Shown here piece by piece: positions 7,617-15,021 of a stretch of 30,682 nucleotides of DNA; position 1 is the first letter of the stretch, and each line of letters begins with the position of its first letter. The DNA comes from Bacteroides sp. UBA7333. GTDB lineage: Bacteria > Bacteroidota > Bacteroidia > Bacteroidales > Bacteroidaceae. The notes beneath the pieces are model-generated. The model had not been told where the DNA came from. It worked only from the letters and a program-made list of their open reading frames with translations, and ran no database searches. Location: assembly GCA_002471195.1 (NCBI GenBank), contig DKPN01000074.1, positions 1-30,682 on the forward strand. The letters are read 5' to 3'. The translations under genes were made by a program, and so were the position numbers.

Positions 7617-9445
7617 CGGTCTATGCTAACTTTCATTTCACATTTCTTACAATCAAAGTTTAGGCGATAGCGACTGCCGTCAGTACCCACTAAGAAGTAA
7701 GGTTCGCGATAGGGAGATTTTTCTTTTTGATGAGTAGGACACCATCCCATGCTATAGCGTAAACAGTGTTTGCAAAACATCAGTACAGCATTGTCTACCG
7801 CTTGTTTTTCAAAAGCAGGCGCTATCGACTGTGCTCCATGCGATTGATAAAATGATGAAGCTTTGCTATTCATTACATTGCCCAAATAGCTGATGTCGGT
7901 TTGAGGAAACGTATGATGTGTAGGTTTAAATACCGATATTTCTTGTTTATATGTCATTCGTCGGTCGCTAATCAACTTATCAATAGCCTGTCGGCGCAAA
8001 TCGGCCAATACCGATGACGGTATAAACCAATTGTCTGAGAGGTCAATTGTTATTGTTTTAGCCTCGAAAGGAGTATTGCCTAGTTTCGACAATTGATTTT
8101 TTTGTTGTTCGGTTTGAGGAGATCTTGCCAACTCTTTTGTCGACTCCAATGCCATGGTGATGCTGTTATTATCCTCATCCTTTAGCGTAAGTGAAAAGCC
8201 AAAATTATTTTCGCTTAATAAGATGTCGACCGCAATTTTTCTTTCGGCCGATTTACGAGAAAGTGTTTTTTCGAACTCCTGATCATAATTTCGATATAAC
8301 GTAGTTCGTGGGGCGATGCGGGGCATCTCTTGTGGATATATTTTGTTGCCGTCAACACGATTAATGCGAAAACCTTTCAATCGTCCTAACTCATCAATAT
8401 AACATACGCCGTCGCCATTATTAAATGATTTTAATCCTGCTACTACGATATAATTCCCACGTATCTCTTTCATCCGTCCCATCTCTTCGCCCAATGATTT
8501 TGGAGTGTCGAACGACGCGATTTCTTTATGGTCGCGCCCGTTAAGAAAGTAATTAGTAAATCCTCGACTAAAACTTTTGTCCAATTGCGGTGTAAAGTCG
8601 AAAGAACTTCTTCCGGAGGATGCTCTTGTATACTCATCTCGCCGTTCGATAATTTCATCTAATTTTTTGCGATAAGCTGCTGTTACGTTTTTTACATAAG
8701 TAACATCCTTTAAGCGCCCCTCTATTTTTAAAGAAGATGCACCGGCGTCTAATAGAGCTTCGAGCTGATCGATTTGATTCATGTCTTTCAACGAAAGCAG
8801 ATGCTTTTCTTTGGCAATGGTTTTGCCATCGGCATCTACCAAATCAAATGGTAAACGACAAAATTGTGCGCATTGGCCACGGTTGGCACTTCGGCCATAA
8901 CAAGCTTGGCTTACGTAGCATTGTCCGCTATAGCTAACGCACAGAGCTCCATGAACAAATATTTCTAACGCAGTGTTAGGACATTCTTTATGTATTTTAG
9001 CAATTTGTTGTAGCGATAATTCGCGTGCTAAAACCACCTGAGTAAAACCAGCTTCGCTCAGAAAACGTACTTTTTCGACACTGCGATTGTCCATCTGCGT
9101 ACTGGCATGCAATGGGATGGGGGGTAAGTTGAGTTGTGTAATACCCATATCTTGAATGATAAGAGCATCAACGCCCATACGATATAATTCGTGGATTAGT
9201 TTTTCTGTCTCTTCTAACTCTTCTTCTTTAAGGATGGTATTGAGGGCTACATAGATACGAACATTATATAAATGGGCATAGTCTACTAGCGTTTTTATAT
9301 CCTCAAGCGTGTTTCCGGCAGCAGCACGTGCGCTAAAGCGAGGTGCACCAATATATACGGCATCGGCACCATGATTAATGGCCTCGATTCCACACTCTAC
9401 ATTTTTGGCCGGAGCCAACAATTCTATTTTTCTTTTCTTTATCAT
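7613..9445 (-). CDS. Peptidase U32 family protein, RlhA-like
   Basis: The 610-aa protein starts with the U32 TIM-barrel pattern ELLAPAKNVECGIEAINHGADAVYIG and carries the family signature EIFVHGALCVSYSGQCYVS at 161-179. Cysteines at 169, 176, 182, 192 and 196 fit the cysteine set seen in the RNA-hydroxylating U32 proteins (RlhA, TrhP). The length is close to RlhA, which hydroxylates a 23S rRNA cytidine with prephenate-dependent chemistry, so RNA modification is more likely than proteolysis. A second cysteine cluster near the C-terminus (FCKHCLRYSMGWC and DCKKCEMK) may bind metal. It overlaps metA upstream and the zinc-ribbon gene downstream by ATGA junctions. Confidence 0.85.
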   Translation of the reverse strand: MIKKRKIELLAPAKNVECGIEAINHGADAVYIGAPRFSARAAAGNTLEDIKTLVDYAHLYNVRIYVALNTILKEEELEETEKLIHELYRMGVDALIIQDMGITQLNLPPIPLHASTQMDNRSVEKVRFLSEAGFTQVVLARELSLQQIAKIHKECPNTALEIFVHGALCVSYSGQCYVSQACYGRSANRGQCAQFCRLPFDLVDADGKTIAKEKHLLSLKDMNQIDQLEALLDAGASSLKIEGRLKDVTYVKNVTAAYRKKLDEIIERRDEYTRASSGRSSFDFTPQLDKSFSRGFTNYFLNGRDHKEIASFDTPKSLGEEMGRMKEIRGNYIVVAGLKSFNNGDGVCYIDELGRLKGFRINRVDGNKIYPQEMPRIAPRTTLYRNYDQEFEKTLSRKSAERKIAVDILLSENNFGFSLTLKDEDNNSITMALESTKELARSPQTEQQKNQLSKLGNTPFEAKTITIDLSDNWFIPSSVLADLRRQAIDKLISDRRMTYKQEISVFKPTHHTFPQTDISYLGNVMNSKASSFYQSHGAQSIAPAFEKQAVDNAVLMFCKHCLRYSMGWCPTHQKEKSPYREPYFLVGTDGSRYRLNFDCKKCEMKVSIDR

Positions 9446-10359
9446 CTAATTTCGTTGATGTTGTAAGGTGTTTCTTGATAAACAAAATAATTGAGCCAAT
9501 TGGCAAACAGCAAATTGGCATGACCTCGCCAACGAACATAGGGGCCTTGGTTGGGATCATTATTAACATAGTAATTGCAAGGCACCTCTATATCTAATCC
9601 TTTGTCTACATCTCGACGATACTCCGTGTCGAGTGTGTAAGGCGAATATTCGGAATGTCCGGTAACGAAAAACTCCCTACCGCCGCGTGCCGAAACCAAG
9701 TAGATGCCCGAGTCGTCCGATTCAGAAAGGATTGTCAGTTCATCCGACTTTTCAATATCTTCGCGACGCACTTCAGTATGTCGACTATGCGGTACAAAGA
9801 ATGTATCGTCGAAACCTCTGAATATGGGGTGTAGTTTATCATTGACATGATGTTCGAAAATGCCAAACATTTTTTTGTCAAGACCATATTTGGGTATACC
9901 ATAATGATGATACAAACCTGCTTGTGCAGCCCAACAAATATAAAATGTTGAGGTAACGTGCGAGCGTGTCCAATTGAATATTTCTTGAATTTCAGACCAA
10001 TAACTTACCTCTTCGAAGTCCATTTGCTCAACCGGTGCACCGGTTATAATCATCCCATCGAACTTTTCATCTTTCATTGTGTCAAAATCTACGTAAAACT
10101 CTTTCATATGTTCTACGGGCGTATTTTTCGAAGTGTGGCTTTTCAACTTCATTAATGAAAGTTCAACTTGCAGTGGCGAATTAGAAAGCAAACGAATTAA
10201 ATCTGTTTCGGTAGTGATTTTAAGCGGCATGAGATTTAGTATCACTATGCGCAACGGACGGATGTCTTGATGTTTGGCACGTGAGTTATCGATCACAAAT
10301 ATATTTTCCTCTTTTAGCAACTCGATGGCAGGCAATCTGTCGGGCAAGTTTAATGGCAT
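9442..10359 (-). CDS. metA: Homoserine O-acetyltransferase of the MetA family
   Basis: The enzyme activates homoserine for methionine synthesis in the cytoplasm. At 305 aa it is full length, with the catalytic triad at the standard positions: Cys142 in TFYICWAAQAG, His235 and Glu237 in VTGHSEYS. The specificity residue is visible: TGAPVEQMDF puts Glu at position 111. In the MetA family Glu111 goes with acetyl-CoA use and Gly111 (as in E. coli) with succinyl-CoA, so acetylation is predicted despite the usual succinyltransferase label. Its stop overlaps the U32 gene start (ATGA). Two adjacent -7 elements upstream suggest its own promoter drives the three-gene operon. Confidence 0.95.
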   Translation of the reverse strand: MPLNLPDRLPAIELLKEENIFVIDNSRAKHQDIRPLRIVILNLMPLKITTETDLIRLLSNSPLQVELSLMKLKSHTSKNTPVEHMKEFYVDFDTMKDEKFDGMIITGAPVEQMDFEEVSYWSEIQEIFNWTRSHVTSTFYICWAAQAGLYHHYGIPKYGLDKKMFGIFEHHVNDKLHPIFRGFDDTFFVPHSRHTEVRREDIEKSDELTILSESDDSGIYLVSARGGREFFVTGHSEYSPYTLDTEYRRDVDKGLDIEVPCNYYVNNDPNQGPYVRWRGHANLLFANWLNYFVYQETPYNINEIR

Positions 10360-10398
10360 GGCAACGGTTTTATTAGTTAAAACTACAGTTATTTGTTA

Positions 10399-10414
10399 CA
10401 AAGATACAAAGTTA
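10399..10414 (-). promoter_or_regulatory. Two adjacent -7 elements upstream of metA
   Basis: On the minus strand, TAACTTTG (10414-10407) is followed directly by TATCTTTG (10406-10399), both exact TAnnTTTG matches, about 40-55 bases before the metA ATG. No convincing -33 TTTG lies at the normal distance. Either could start the metA-U32-zinc ribbon transcript. Confidence 0.6.
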
Positions 10415-10550
10415 CTGTTTCTTTTATAGCAAATTCGGCTCGGTAATACACTTTTTGACTATTCTTCTGCTATGCAATCATTATTTAGCTTTATTTATCA
10501 ACAGATTATTTTACAGAATATAAATTCCTACAATTTTAAATATTCTTCTT

Positions 10551-10638
10551 TATATTTATCAGGCTAGTTCTTTATGTTTATTGGGGTAGTTCTTGACACT
10601 TATCACGTCAGTTCTAAATATCTATTGTTGAGGGTAAA
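10551..10638. repeat. Tandem array of a 22-bp imperfect repeat (3-4 units)
   Basis: The units start at 10551, 10573 and 10595, and a decayed fourth at 10617. Units 1 and 2 agree at 18 of 22 positions and units 1 and 3 at 15. The shared core reads TTTATC-n3-C/G-TAGTTCTT. The array lies in the gap between the HD-hydrolase stop (10669) and the metA start (10359), upstream of the metA promoter elements on the minus strand. The rest of this 309-base gap (10415-10550) shows nothing further. Confidence 0.7.
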
Positions 10639-10668
10639 TAGACGCGTGGTTGGTGTGTGATATTTGGA

Positions 10669-11334
10669 TTATTTTTTACTCGTTTCTTGTTTGAAAATCT
10701 GCTCGAAAGTATCTCTTAGTAGATTTTCACTCTCTATTAGCATTCTGATTTTTTCGAGTTGAATTTCATTCGACGGTAAGCGCAACCATAGTTTTAAATA
10801 TCCCTTTCGACCGTACTTTTCGATAAGATGTGTACGGAATCGTTGATAATGTATCTCTATATCAAGCGAATCTAAATGTTTTAATCCGTACAAAACGGTG
10901 CGGCGTAAGGTGATGTCGGTGTCGATAATGCGGTCGGCTTCGGCCACTATTTTACCATAGATTGTACGTGGCTCGTGTGTATTCGAAGCACGATGATCTT
11001 CGATGGCTTCTATCATTATTTCTAACTGCTCACTACTAAACCATGGTGCTATGGTCGTGTCCGATTTTAAAATATCTCCCGAGTAAAGATGATGAAATTC
11101 GCGACCATGAGCCAAACCTGTGTCATGAAAAGCAGCAATCACCAATGCCATATCGAGGTTGGCGTTATACTGAGTTGCCAACTCTAAGCTGCCATCTATC
11201 ACCTTCAATACGTGATCTTCTTGATGCGCTTTGTCAAAATGTTGATAGGTAGGAATTATTTTTTCGACAAGATATGTCGTTAAAGTCGGATTGCAATGTT
11301 GCAATTTTTCGATAAGTTGAGAATGTATAAGCAT
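10669..11334 (-). CDS. HD-domain phosphohydrolase, substrate unknown
   Basis: The 221-aa cytoplasmic protein carries a complete HD metal site: His41 (QEDHVLKV), His70-Asp71 (AAFHDTGL), a helper histidine in EDHRAS near 114, and Asp134 (VAEADRIID). HD proteins of this size hydrolyse phosphate esters of nucleotides or related metabolites, but no motif points to a particular substrate. The start is 9 bases after the upstream porT-like stop, so the two are probably one operon. It lacks the second domain expected of a (p)ppGpp synthetase/hydrolase. Confidence 0.8.
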   Translation of the reverse strand: MLIHSQLIEKLQHCNPTLTTYLVEKIIPTYQHFDKAHQEDHVLKVIDGSLELATQYNANLDMALVIAAFHDTGLAHGREFHHLYSGDILKSDTTIAPWFSSEQLEIMIEAIEDHRASNTHEPRTIYGKIVAEADRIIDTDITLRRTVLYGLKHLDSLDIEIHYQRFRTHLIEKYGRKGYLKLWLRLPSNEIQLEKIRMLIESENLLRDTFEQIFKQETSKK

Positions 11335-11343
11335 TTTTCGGAA

Positions 11344-12048
11344 TTATTCGAAGTAGAATACAAGCGATATCATTCGTGATTTCACTTGATCGATTGATTC
11401 GGTGAATTTCATCAACGATTTATCGGTTAGGTCGTTTCGTTTTTTATTGATGATATTGCAAAGGCCGAATCCGAATTTTAATTCGGGTATTAATTTGAAA
11501 TAGGGCAGATAAATGTCGCATCCCATCCCCACTTCTAGAAAACAATCAAAGGGTTTCACAAGCAACGGACGAGCTTTTTTTATGCTCAAATCGAAGGTCG
11601 GTGCCACACCAATCATCACATAGGGACGATAATTATTGAAACGTTCGGCCGAGAATTTCAAGTCGATAGGCACGCCTAAATAAGCCGATTTTACCTGTTG
11701 TGACTGCCGTTCGCCCGAATCTTGTTCGCGCCATACCACTCGTTTATCCCCAAACGAAAGGCTCGGAATAAAACGAATTGCCATGTATTTGTTAAGGTAT
11801 AATTCGCCTAGCACGCCTACTGTGAAACCAGGCGAATATTCGGGAACATCGGCAAACCATGATTGGCCATCTTCTGTAATAAAACCGTTGTTTACAATTT
11901 TATAATCTTGTACATGCATGCCTATACAAAACCCATAGTGCCACAACCGTTGGTCTATGTAAGGACGGTTTTGTACTTTTCGGGTTTGGGCTACGGCACT
12001 GACCGTTGCTATGATTATCAATACTAGGAATAATGCAATACGTTTCAC
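11344..12048 (-). CDS. PorT-like outer-membrane beta-barrel protein
   Basis: The frame can be opened upstream only with a TTG at 12075; a GTG at 12048 gives MKRIALFLVLIIIATVSAVAQ, a textbook signal peptide cut after AVA, so I prefer that (234 aa). The mature part begins KVQNRPYIDQRLWHYGFCIGMHV and alternates short polar/aromatic strands to a C-terminal Phe-Tyr-Phe-Glu, typical of an eight-stranded barrel. The pattern EYSPGFTVGVLGELYLNKYMA and PIDLKFSAERFNNYRPY matches my recollection of the PorT family, first linked to type IX secretion in Porphyromonas. No other T9SS gene is in the window, so a T9SS role here is only an inference. A weak -7 (AATATTTG, 12080-12073) overlaps the TTG, which also favours the GTG. 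Confidence 0.72.
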   Translation of the reverse strand: MKRIALFLVLIIIATVSAVAQTRKVQNRPYIDQRLWHYGFCIGMHVQDYKIVNNGFITEDGQSWFADVPEYSPGFTVGVLGELYLNKYMAIRFIPSLSFGDKRVVWREQDSGERQSQQVKSAYLGVPIDLKFSAERFNNYRPYVMIGVAPTFDLSIKKARPLLVKPFDCFLEVGMGCDIYLPYFKLIPELKFGFGLCNIINKKRNDLTDKSLMKFTESIDQVKSRMISLVFYFE

Positions 12049-12157
12049 ATCAATAAAAACGCTAAGATGCTCCAAATATTGTATGATGTATTATTTAGAC
12101 TAAATATAAATTGTGATAAATTCGCATTTAATAAATCGAAGTACCGGAGAAAACATT

Positions 12158-12165
12158 TATTTTTG
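12158..12165 (+). promoter_or_regulatory. -7 element TATTTTTG for the ferredoxin gene
   Basis: An exact TAnnTTTG match lies 38 bases before the ferredoxin ATG at 12204. The -33 box is not evident. Confidence 0.55.
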
Positions 12166-12203
12166 TTGTCCAATTAGTACTAATAATATAAATTTTAATC
12201 AAA

Positions 12204-12371
12204 ATGGCTTACGTAATTAATGACGATTGTATTGCTTGCGGAACTTGTTTAGATGAGTGTCCAGTTGAAGCTATCTCTGAAGGTGATATCTATGTAATCA
12301 ACCCAGAATTGTGTACTGACTGTGGTACTTGTGCTGATGTTTGTCCATCAGAAGCTATCCACCCAGCTTAA
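12204..12371 (+). CDS. 2x[4Fe-4S] bacterial-type ferredoxin, 55 aa
   Basis: This small single-gene unit encodes a clostridial-type ferredoxin, a cytoplasmic low-potential electron carrier for anaerobic enzymes such as pyruvate:ferredoxin oxidoreductase. Two CxxCxxCxxxCP motifs are complete: Cys9, 12, 15, 19 and Cys37, 40, 43, 47. The two halves are clearly related (CIACGTCLDECPVEAI and CTDCGTCADVCPSEAI), as expected from the ancient duplication. Its third and fourth codons onward use frequent synonymous codons, consistent with high expression. It has its own promoter and its own terminator, so it is not part of a complex operon. Nothing places it with the hydrogenase, which uses cytochrome b. 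Confidence 0.95.
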   Translation: MAYVINDDCIACGTCLDECPVEAISEGDIYVINPELCTDCGTCADVCPSEAIHPA

Positions 12372-12391
12372 TTAACAATCGGATATAAAAT

Positions 12392-12426
12392 AAAGGCTAC
12401 TTCTTTACGAGGTAGCCTTTTTTAAT
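12392..12426 (+). terminator. Terminator of the ferredoxin gene
   Basis: AAAGGCTAC (12392-12400) pairs with GTAGCCTTT (12412-12420), followed by more T residues. It ends 20-50 bases after the ferredoxin stop. Confidence 0.85.
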
Positions 12427-12449
12427 GCTCACATTTTAACGGATGCAAA

Positions 12450-12487
12450 TAAAAAAGGTTGCCCACTATCCAAGAGGGCAACCTTTC
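12450..12487 (-). terminator. Terminator of the aminotransferase gene
   Basis: On the minus strand AAAGGTTGCCC (12486-12476) pairs with GGGCAACCTT (12464-12455), and the 3' arm runs into six T residues. It lies 20 bases beyond the aminotransferase stop and faces the ferredoxin terminator. Confidence 0.85.
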
Positions 12488-12506
12488 TGCATCATAACTG
12501 AATCAA

Positions 12507-13700
12507 TTATTTTAATTTAGCCAAAGCTTCTTTTATGCGGCTGATAGCCTTAACAATGTTTTCGTCGCTTGTAGCATAACTCATGCGAATGCAGTCGGGT
12601 GCACCAAATGATGAACCACCTACACAAGCAACATGACCCTCTTCGAGTAGATACAAAGCCAAATCATCCGAATCGGCAATTGTACGTTCTCCATTAGATT
12701 TGCCAAAGTATGAATCACATTTAGGGAATAAATAGAACGCCCCTTCAGGAACATTTACTTCAAATCCGGGAACTTCTTTCGCCAATTCAACGATCAAATT
12801 GCGACGACGTTGGAAGGCTTCTCTCATTTCTGCAACAGCCTCTTGCGGACCATTGTATGCCTCTTCGGCTGCTTTTTGTGAAACTGAGCAAGGGCCTGAT
12901 GTATATTGACCTTGAAGATCGTTCACTGCCGATACAATCCATTTAGGACCTGCAATGAAACCAATTCTCCATCCGGTCATTGCATAGGCTTTAGATACAC
13001 CATTTACAATCACAGTGCGATCTTTCATCGCTGGAAATTGAGCGATACTTTGGTGTTTGCCAATATAGTTGATATGTTCGTAAATCTCATCAGCGATAAC
13101 AACTACCTGAGGATGCTTTTCAAGTACCTTAGCCAAAGCCTCTAATTCATTTTTACTGTAAACCGATCCTGTAGGATTAGAAGGCGAGCAAAGAATCAAC
13201 GCTTTTGTTTTAGGAGTAATAGCAGCTTCTAGTTGTTCTGGTGTAATTTTGAAATCTTGTTCGATACCTGCCGAAACGATCACAGGAGTTCCTTCGGCCA
13301 ACTTCACCATTTCAGGATAACTTACCCAGTATGGAGCAGGTACAATTACCTCATCGCCCGGATTTACTAAAACTAGAATCACATTACATACAGATTGTTT
13401 AGCACCGTTGGCACAAGAAATCTCAGCAATGGTATAATCTAATTGATTTTCATTTTTGAGCTTATTGGCAATGGCAGTACGTAGTCCCGGATAACCAGGT
13501 ACTGGAGAGTAACGAGAAAAGTTATCGTCGATAGCTTTTTTTGCTGCTTCTTTAATATTGTCAGGTGTGTTAAAATCGGGTTCGCCTACGCTTAAGTTAA
13601 TCACGTCAATGCCTTGTGCTTTCAGCTCATTGCTTTTTTGCGACATAGCAAGAGTAGCTGATGGTGATAAGCTAGTCAAACGGTCTGATAATTGATTCAT
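12507..13700 (-). CDS. Class I/II pyridoxal-phosphate aminotransferase, aspartate aminotransferase type
   Basis: The 397-aa cytoplasmic enzyme transfers amino groups between aspartate (and possibly other amino acids) and 2-oxoglutarate. Visible fold-type I features are INLSVGEPDF near 35-43, the substrate-carboxylate loop SPSNPTG at 172-178 with Asn175, the PLP-ring Asp204 (ADEIYE), and Schiff-base Lys237 in VSKAYAMTGWRIGF. The C-terminal Arg of CIRMSYATSDE would bind the substrate alpha-carboxylate. The sequence is of the Thermus-like class I-beta aspartate aminotransferase type, whose members can also act on prephenate, so exact substrate range is open. It is a single-gene unit. Confidence 0.9.
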   Translation of the reverse strand: MNQLSDRLTSLSPSATLAMSQKSNELKAQGIDVINLSVGEPDFNTPDNIKEAAKKAIDDNFSRYSPVPGYPGLRTAIANKLKNENQLDYTIAEISCANGAKQSVCNVILVLVNPGDEVIVPAPYWVSYPEMVKLAEGTPVIVSAGIEQDFKITPEQLEAAITPKTKALILCSPSNPTGSVYSKNELEALAKVLEKHPQVVVIADEIYEHINYIGKHQSIAQFPAMKDRTVIVNGVSKAYAMTGWRIGFIAGPKWIVSAVNDLQGQYTSGPCSVSQKAAEEAYNGPQEAVAEMREAFQRRRNLIVELAKEVPGFEVNVPEGAFYLFPKCDSYFGKSNGERTIADSDDLALYLLEEGHVACVGGSSFGAPDCIRMSYATSDENIVKAISRIKEALAKLK

Positions 13701-13738
13701 TTCGTATCTATTTAATTGTTATAGGGTTTGTTTGGTTG

Positions 13739-13746
13739 CAAAAATA
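13739..13746 (-). promoter_or_regulatory. -7 element TATTTTTG for the aminotransferase gene
   Basis: An exact TAnnTTTG on the minus strand lies 38 bases before the ATG at 13700. No clear -33 box is seen at the expected spacing. Confidence 0.5.
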
Positions 13747-13782
13747 ATAATAATATTTCATATTATAATCATTTTGTATTAT

Positions 13783-14997
13783 TTACTTATTAAAATGCAA
13801 CGTATGACCCATGCGTTCTTTTTTTGTTTTCAAATAACGCTCGTTATAAGGATTGGGTACTGTTTCGATGGATACATTTTCAACAATTTTGATGTCGAAA
13901 GCTTCGAGTCCTACTCTTTTCACAGGGTTGTTGGTTAATAGACGCATTTTGTGAACACCAAGTTCGCGCAAAATTTGAGCACCTACTCCATAGTCGCGTT
14001 CATCGGCCAAATGTCCTAAGTGTACATTTGCGTCTACTGTATCCATTCCGCTTTCTTGTAGTTTGTAAGCTTTCATCTTATCCATCAAACCAATGCCGCG
14101 CCCTTCTTGATTTAAATATACCACGACACCTTTACCTTCTTGGTTGATCATTTCCATTGCCTTGTGTAGTTGTTCTCCACAGTCGCAGCGTTTAGAACCA
14201 AAAATATCGCCTGTTGCACATGATGAATGTACGCGTACAAGAATAGGCTCGTCAGCTTCCCATTCGCCTTTGAATAAGGCTACATGTTCTTGGCCATTTG
14301 ATATTTGACGGAAAGGGATCAAACGAAAATCACCGTAAGAAGTAGGCATATTTACCTCTACACCTTTTTCAACGATCGATTCTTGTTTTAGTCGATAAGC
14401 AATAAGATCATGAATAGAGATTAATTTTAGGTTGAATTCATCGGCCATTTTACGCAATTCTGGAAGACGTGCCATCGTTCCATCTTCGCTCATTATCTCC
14501 ATTAATGCTCCTGCCGGATATAAACCTGCCAAGCGTGCCATATCAATCGCTGCTTCAGTATGACCAGCGCGACGCAACACTCCTTTTTCTTGTGCATAAA
14601 GCGGATTGATGTGTCCCGGACGGCCAAAGGTAGCTGCTGTTGAAGTAGGGTCGGCAAGTGCTTTGATTGTTGCGGCGCGGTCGGCTGCCGAAACACCGGT
14701 GCTACAACCTTCCAACTTATCGATAGTAACGGTAAATGGAGTTCCTAATATCGAAGTATTATCACTTACTTGATGTGGTAAATCTAATTCTTTGCAACGA
14801 GATACTGTAATCGGTGCGCAAAGCAAACCACGTGCATGTTTTAGCATGAAGTTTACCTTCTCTGGAGTAATCAATTCAGCGGCAATAATTAAATCTCCTT
14901 CATTCTCACGATCTTCATCGTCAACAACAATCACGAATTCTCCTCTTTTGAAGTCTTCTATTGCTTCCTCTATTGTATCTAATTTGATTTGTTCCAT
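13783..14997 (-). CDS. ribBA: Bifunctional DHBP synthase/GTP cyclohydrolase II
   Basis: The 404-aa fusion supplies both precursors of riboflavin in the cytoplasm. The N-terminal RibB half (1-205) turns ribulose 5-phosphate into 3,4-dihydroxy-2-butanone 4-phosphate; its acidic metal loop VVDDEDRENEGDL (25-36) and RAGHTEA with His146 are intact. The C-terminal RibA half (215-400) opens the GTP imidazole ring; zinc ligands Cys260, Cys271 and Cys273 lie in SSCATGDIFGSKRCDCG, and NQEGRGIGL follows. It starts 24 bases after the LptF/LptG-type gene stop and probably shares its transcript. The short gap leaves no room for an FMN riboswitch. Confidence 0.96.
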   Translation of the reverse strand: MEQIKLDTIEEAIEDFKRGEFVIVVDDEDRENEGDLIIAAELITPEKVNFMLKHARGLLCAPITVSRCKELDLPHQVSDNTSILGTPFTVTIDKLEGCSTGVSAADRAATIKALADPTSTAATFGRPGHINPLYAQEKGVLRRAGHTEAAIDMARLAGLYPAGALMEIMSEDGTMARLPELRKMADEFNLKLISIHDLIAYRLKQESIVEKGVEVNMPTSYGDFRLIPFRQISNGQEHVALFKGEWEADEPILVRVHSSCATGDIFGSKRCDCGEQLHKAMEMINQEGKGVVVYLNQEGRGIGLMDKMKAYKLQESGMDTVDANVHLGHLADERDYGVGAQILRELGVHKMRLLTNNPVKRVGLEAFDIKIVENVSIETVPNPYNERYLKTKKERMGHTLHFNK

Positions 14998-15021
14998 AAT
15001 GTATATTGTTTTATTATTGTT

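Noticed and set aside
10551..10638. CRISPR array
   Set aside because: The 22-bp units abut directly with no unique spacers, and no cas gene is in the window.
12204..12371. Ferredoxin as an electron partner of the hydrogenase
   Set aside because: It has its own promoter and terminator, lies 6 kb away, and the hydrogenase is a group 1 enzyme with a cytochrome b subunit.
14998..15021. FMN riboswitch upstream of ribBA
   Set aside because: Only 24 bases separate ribBA from the preceding gene, far too short for the RNA.
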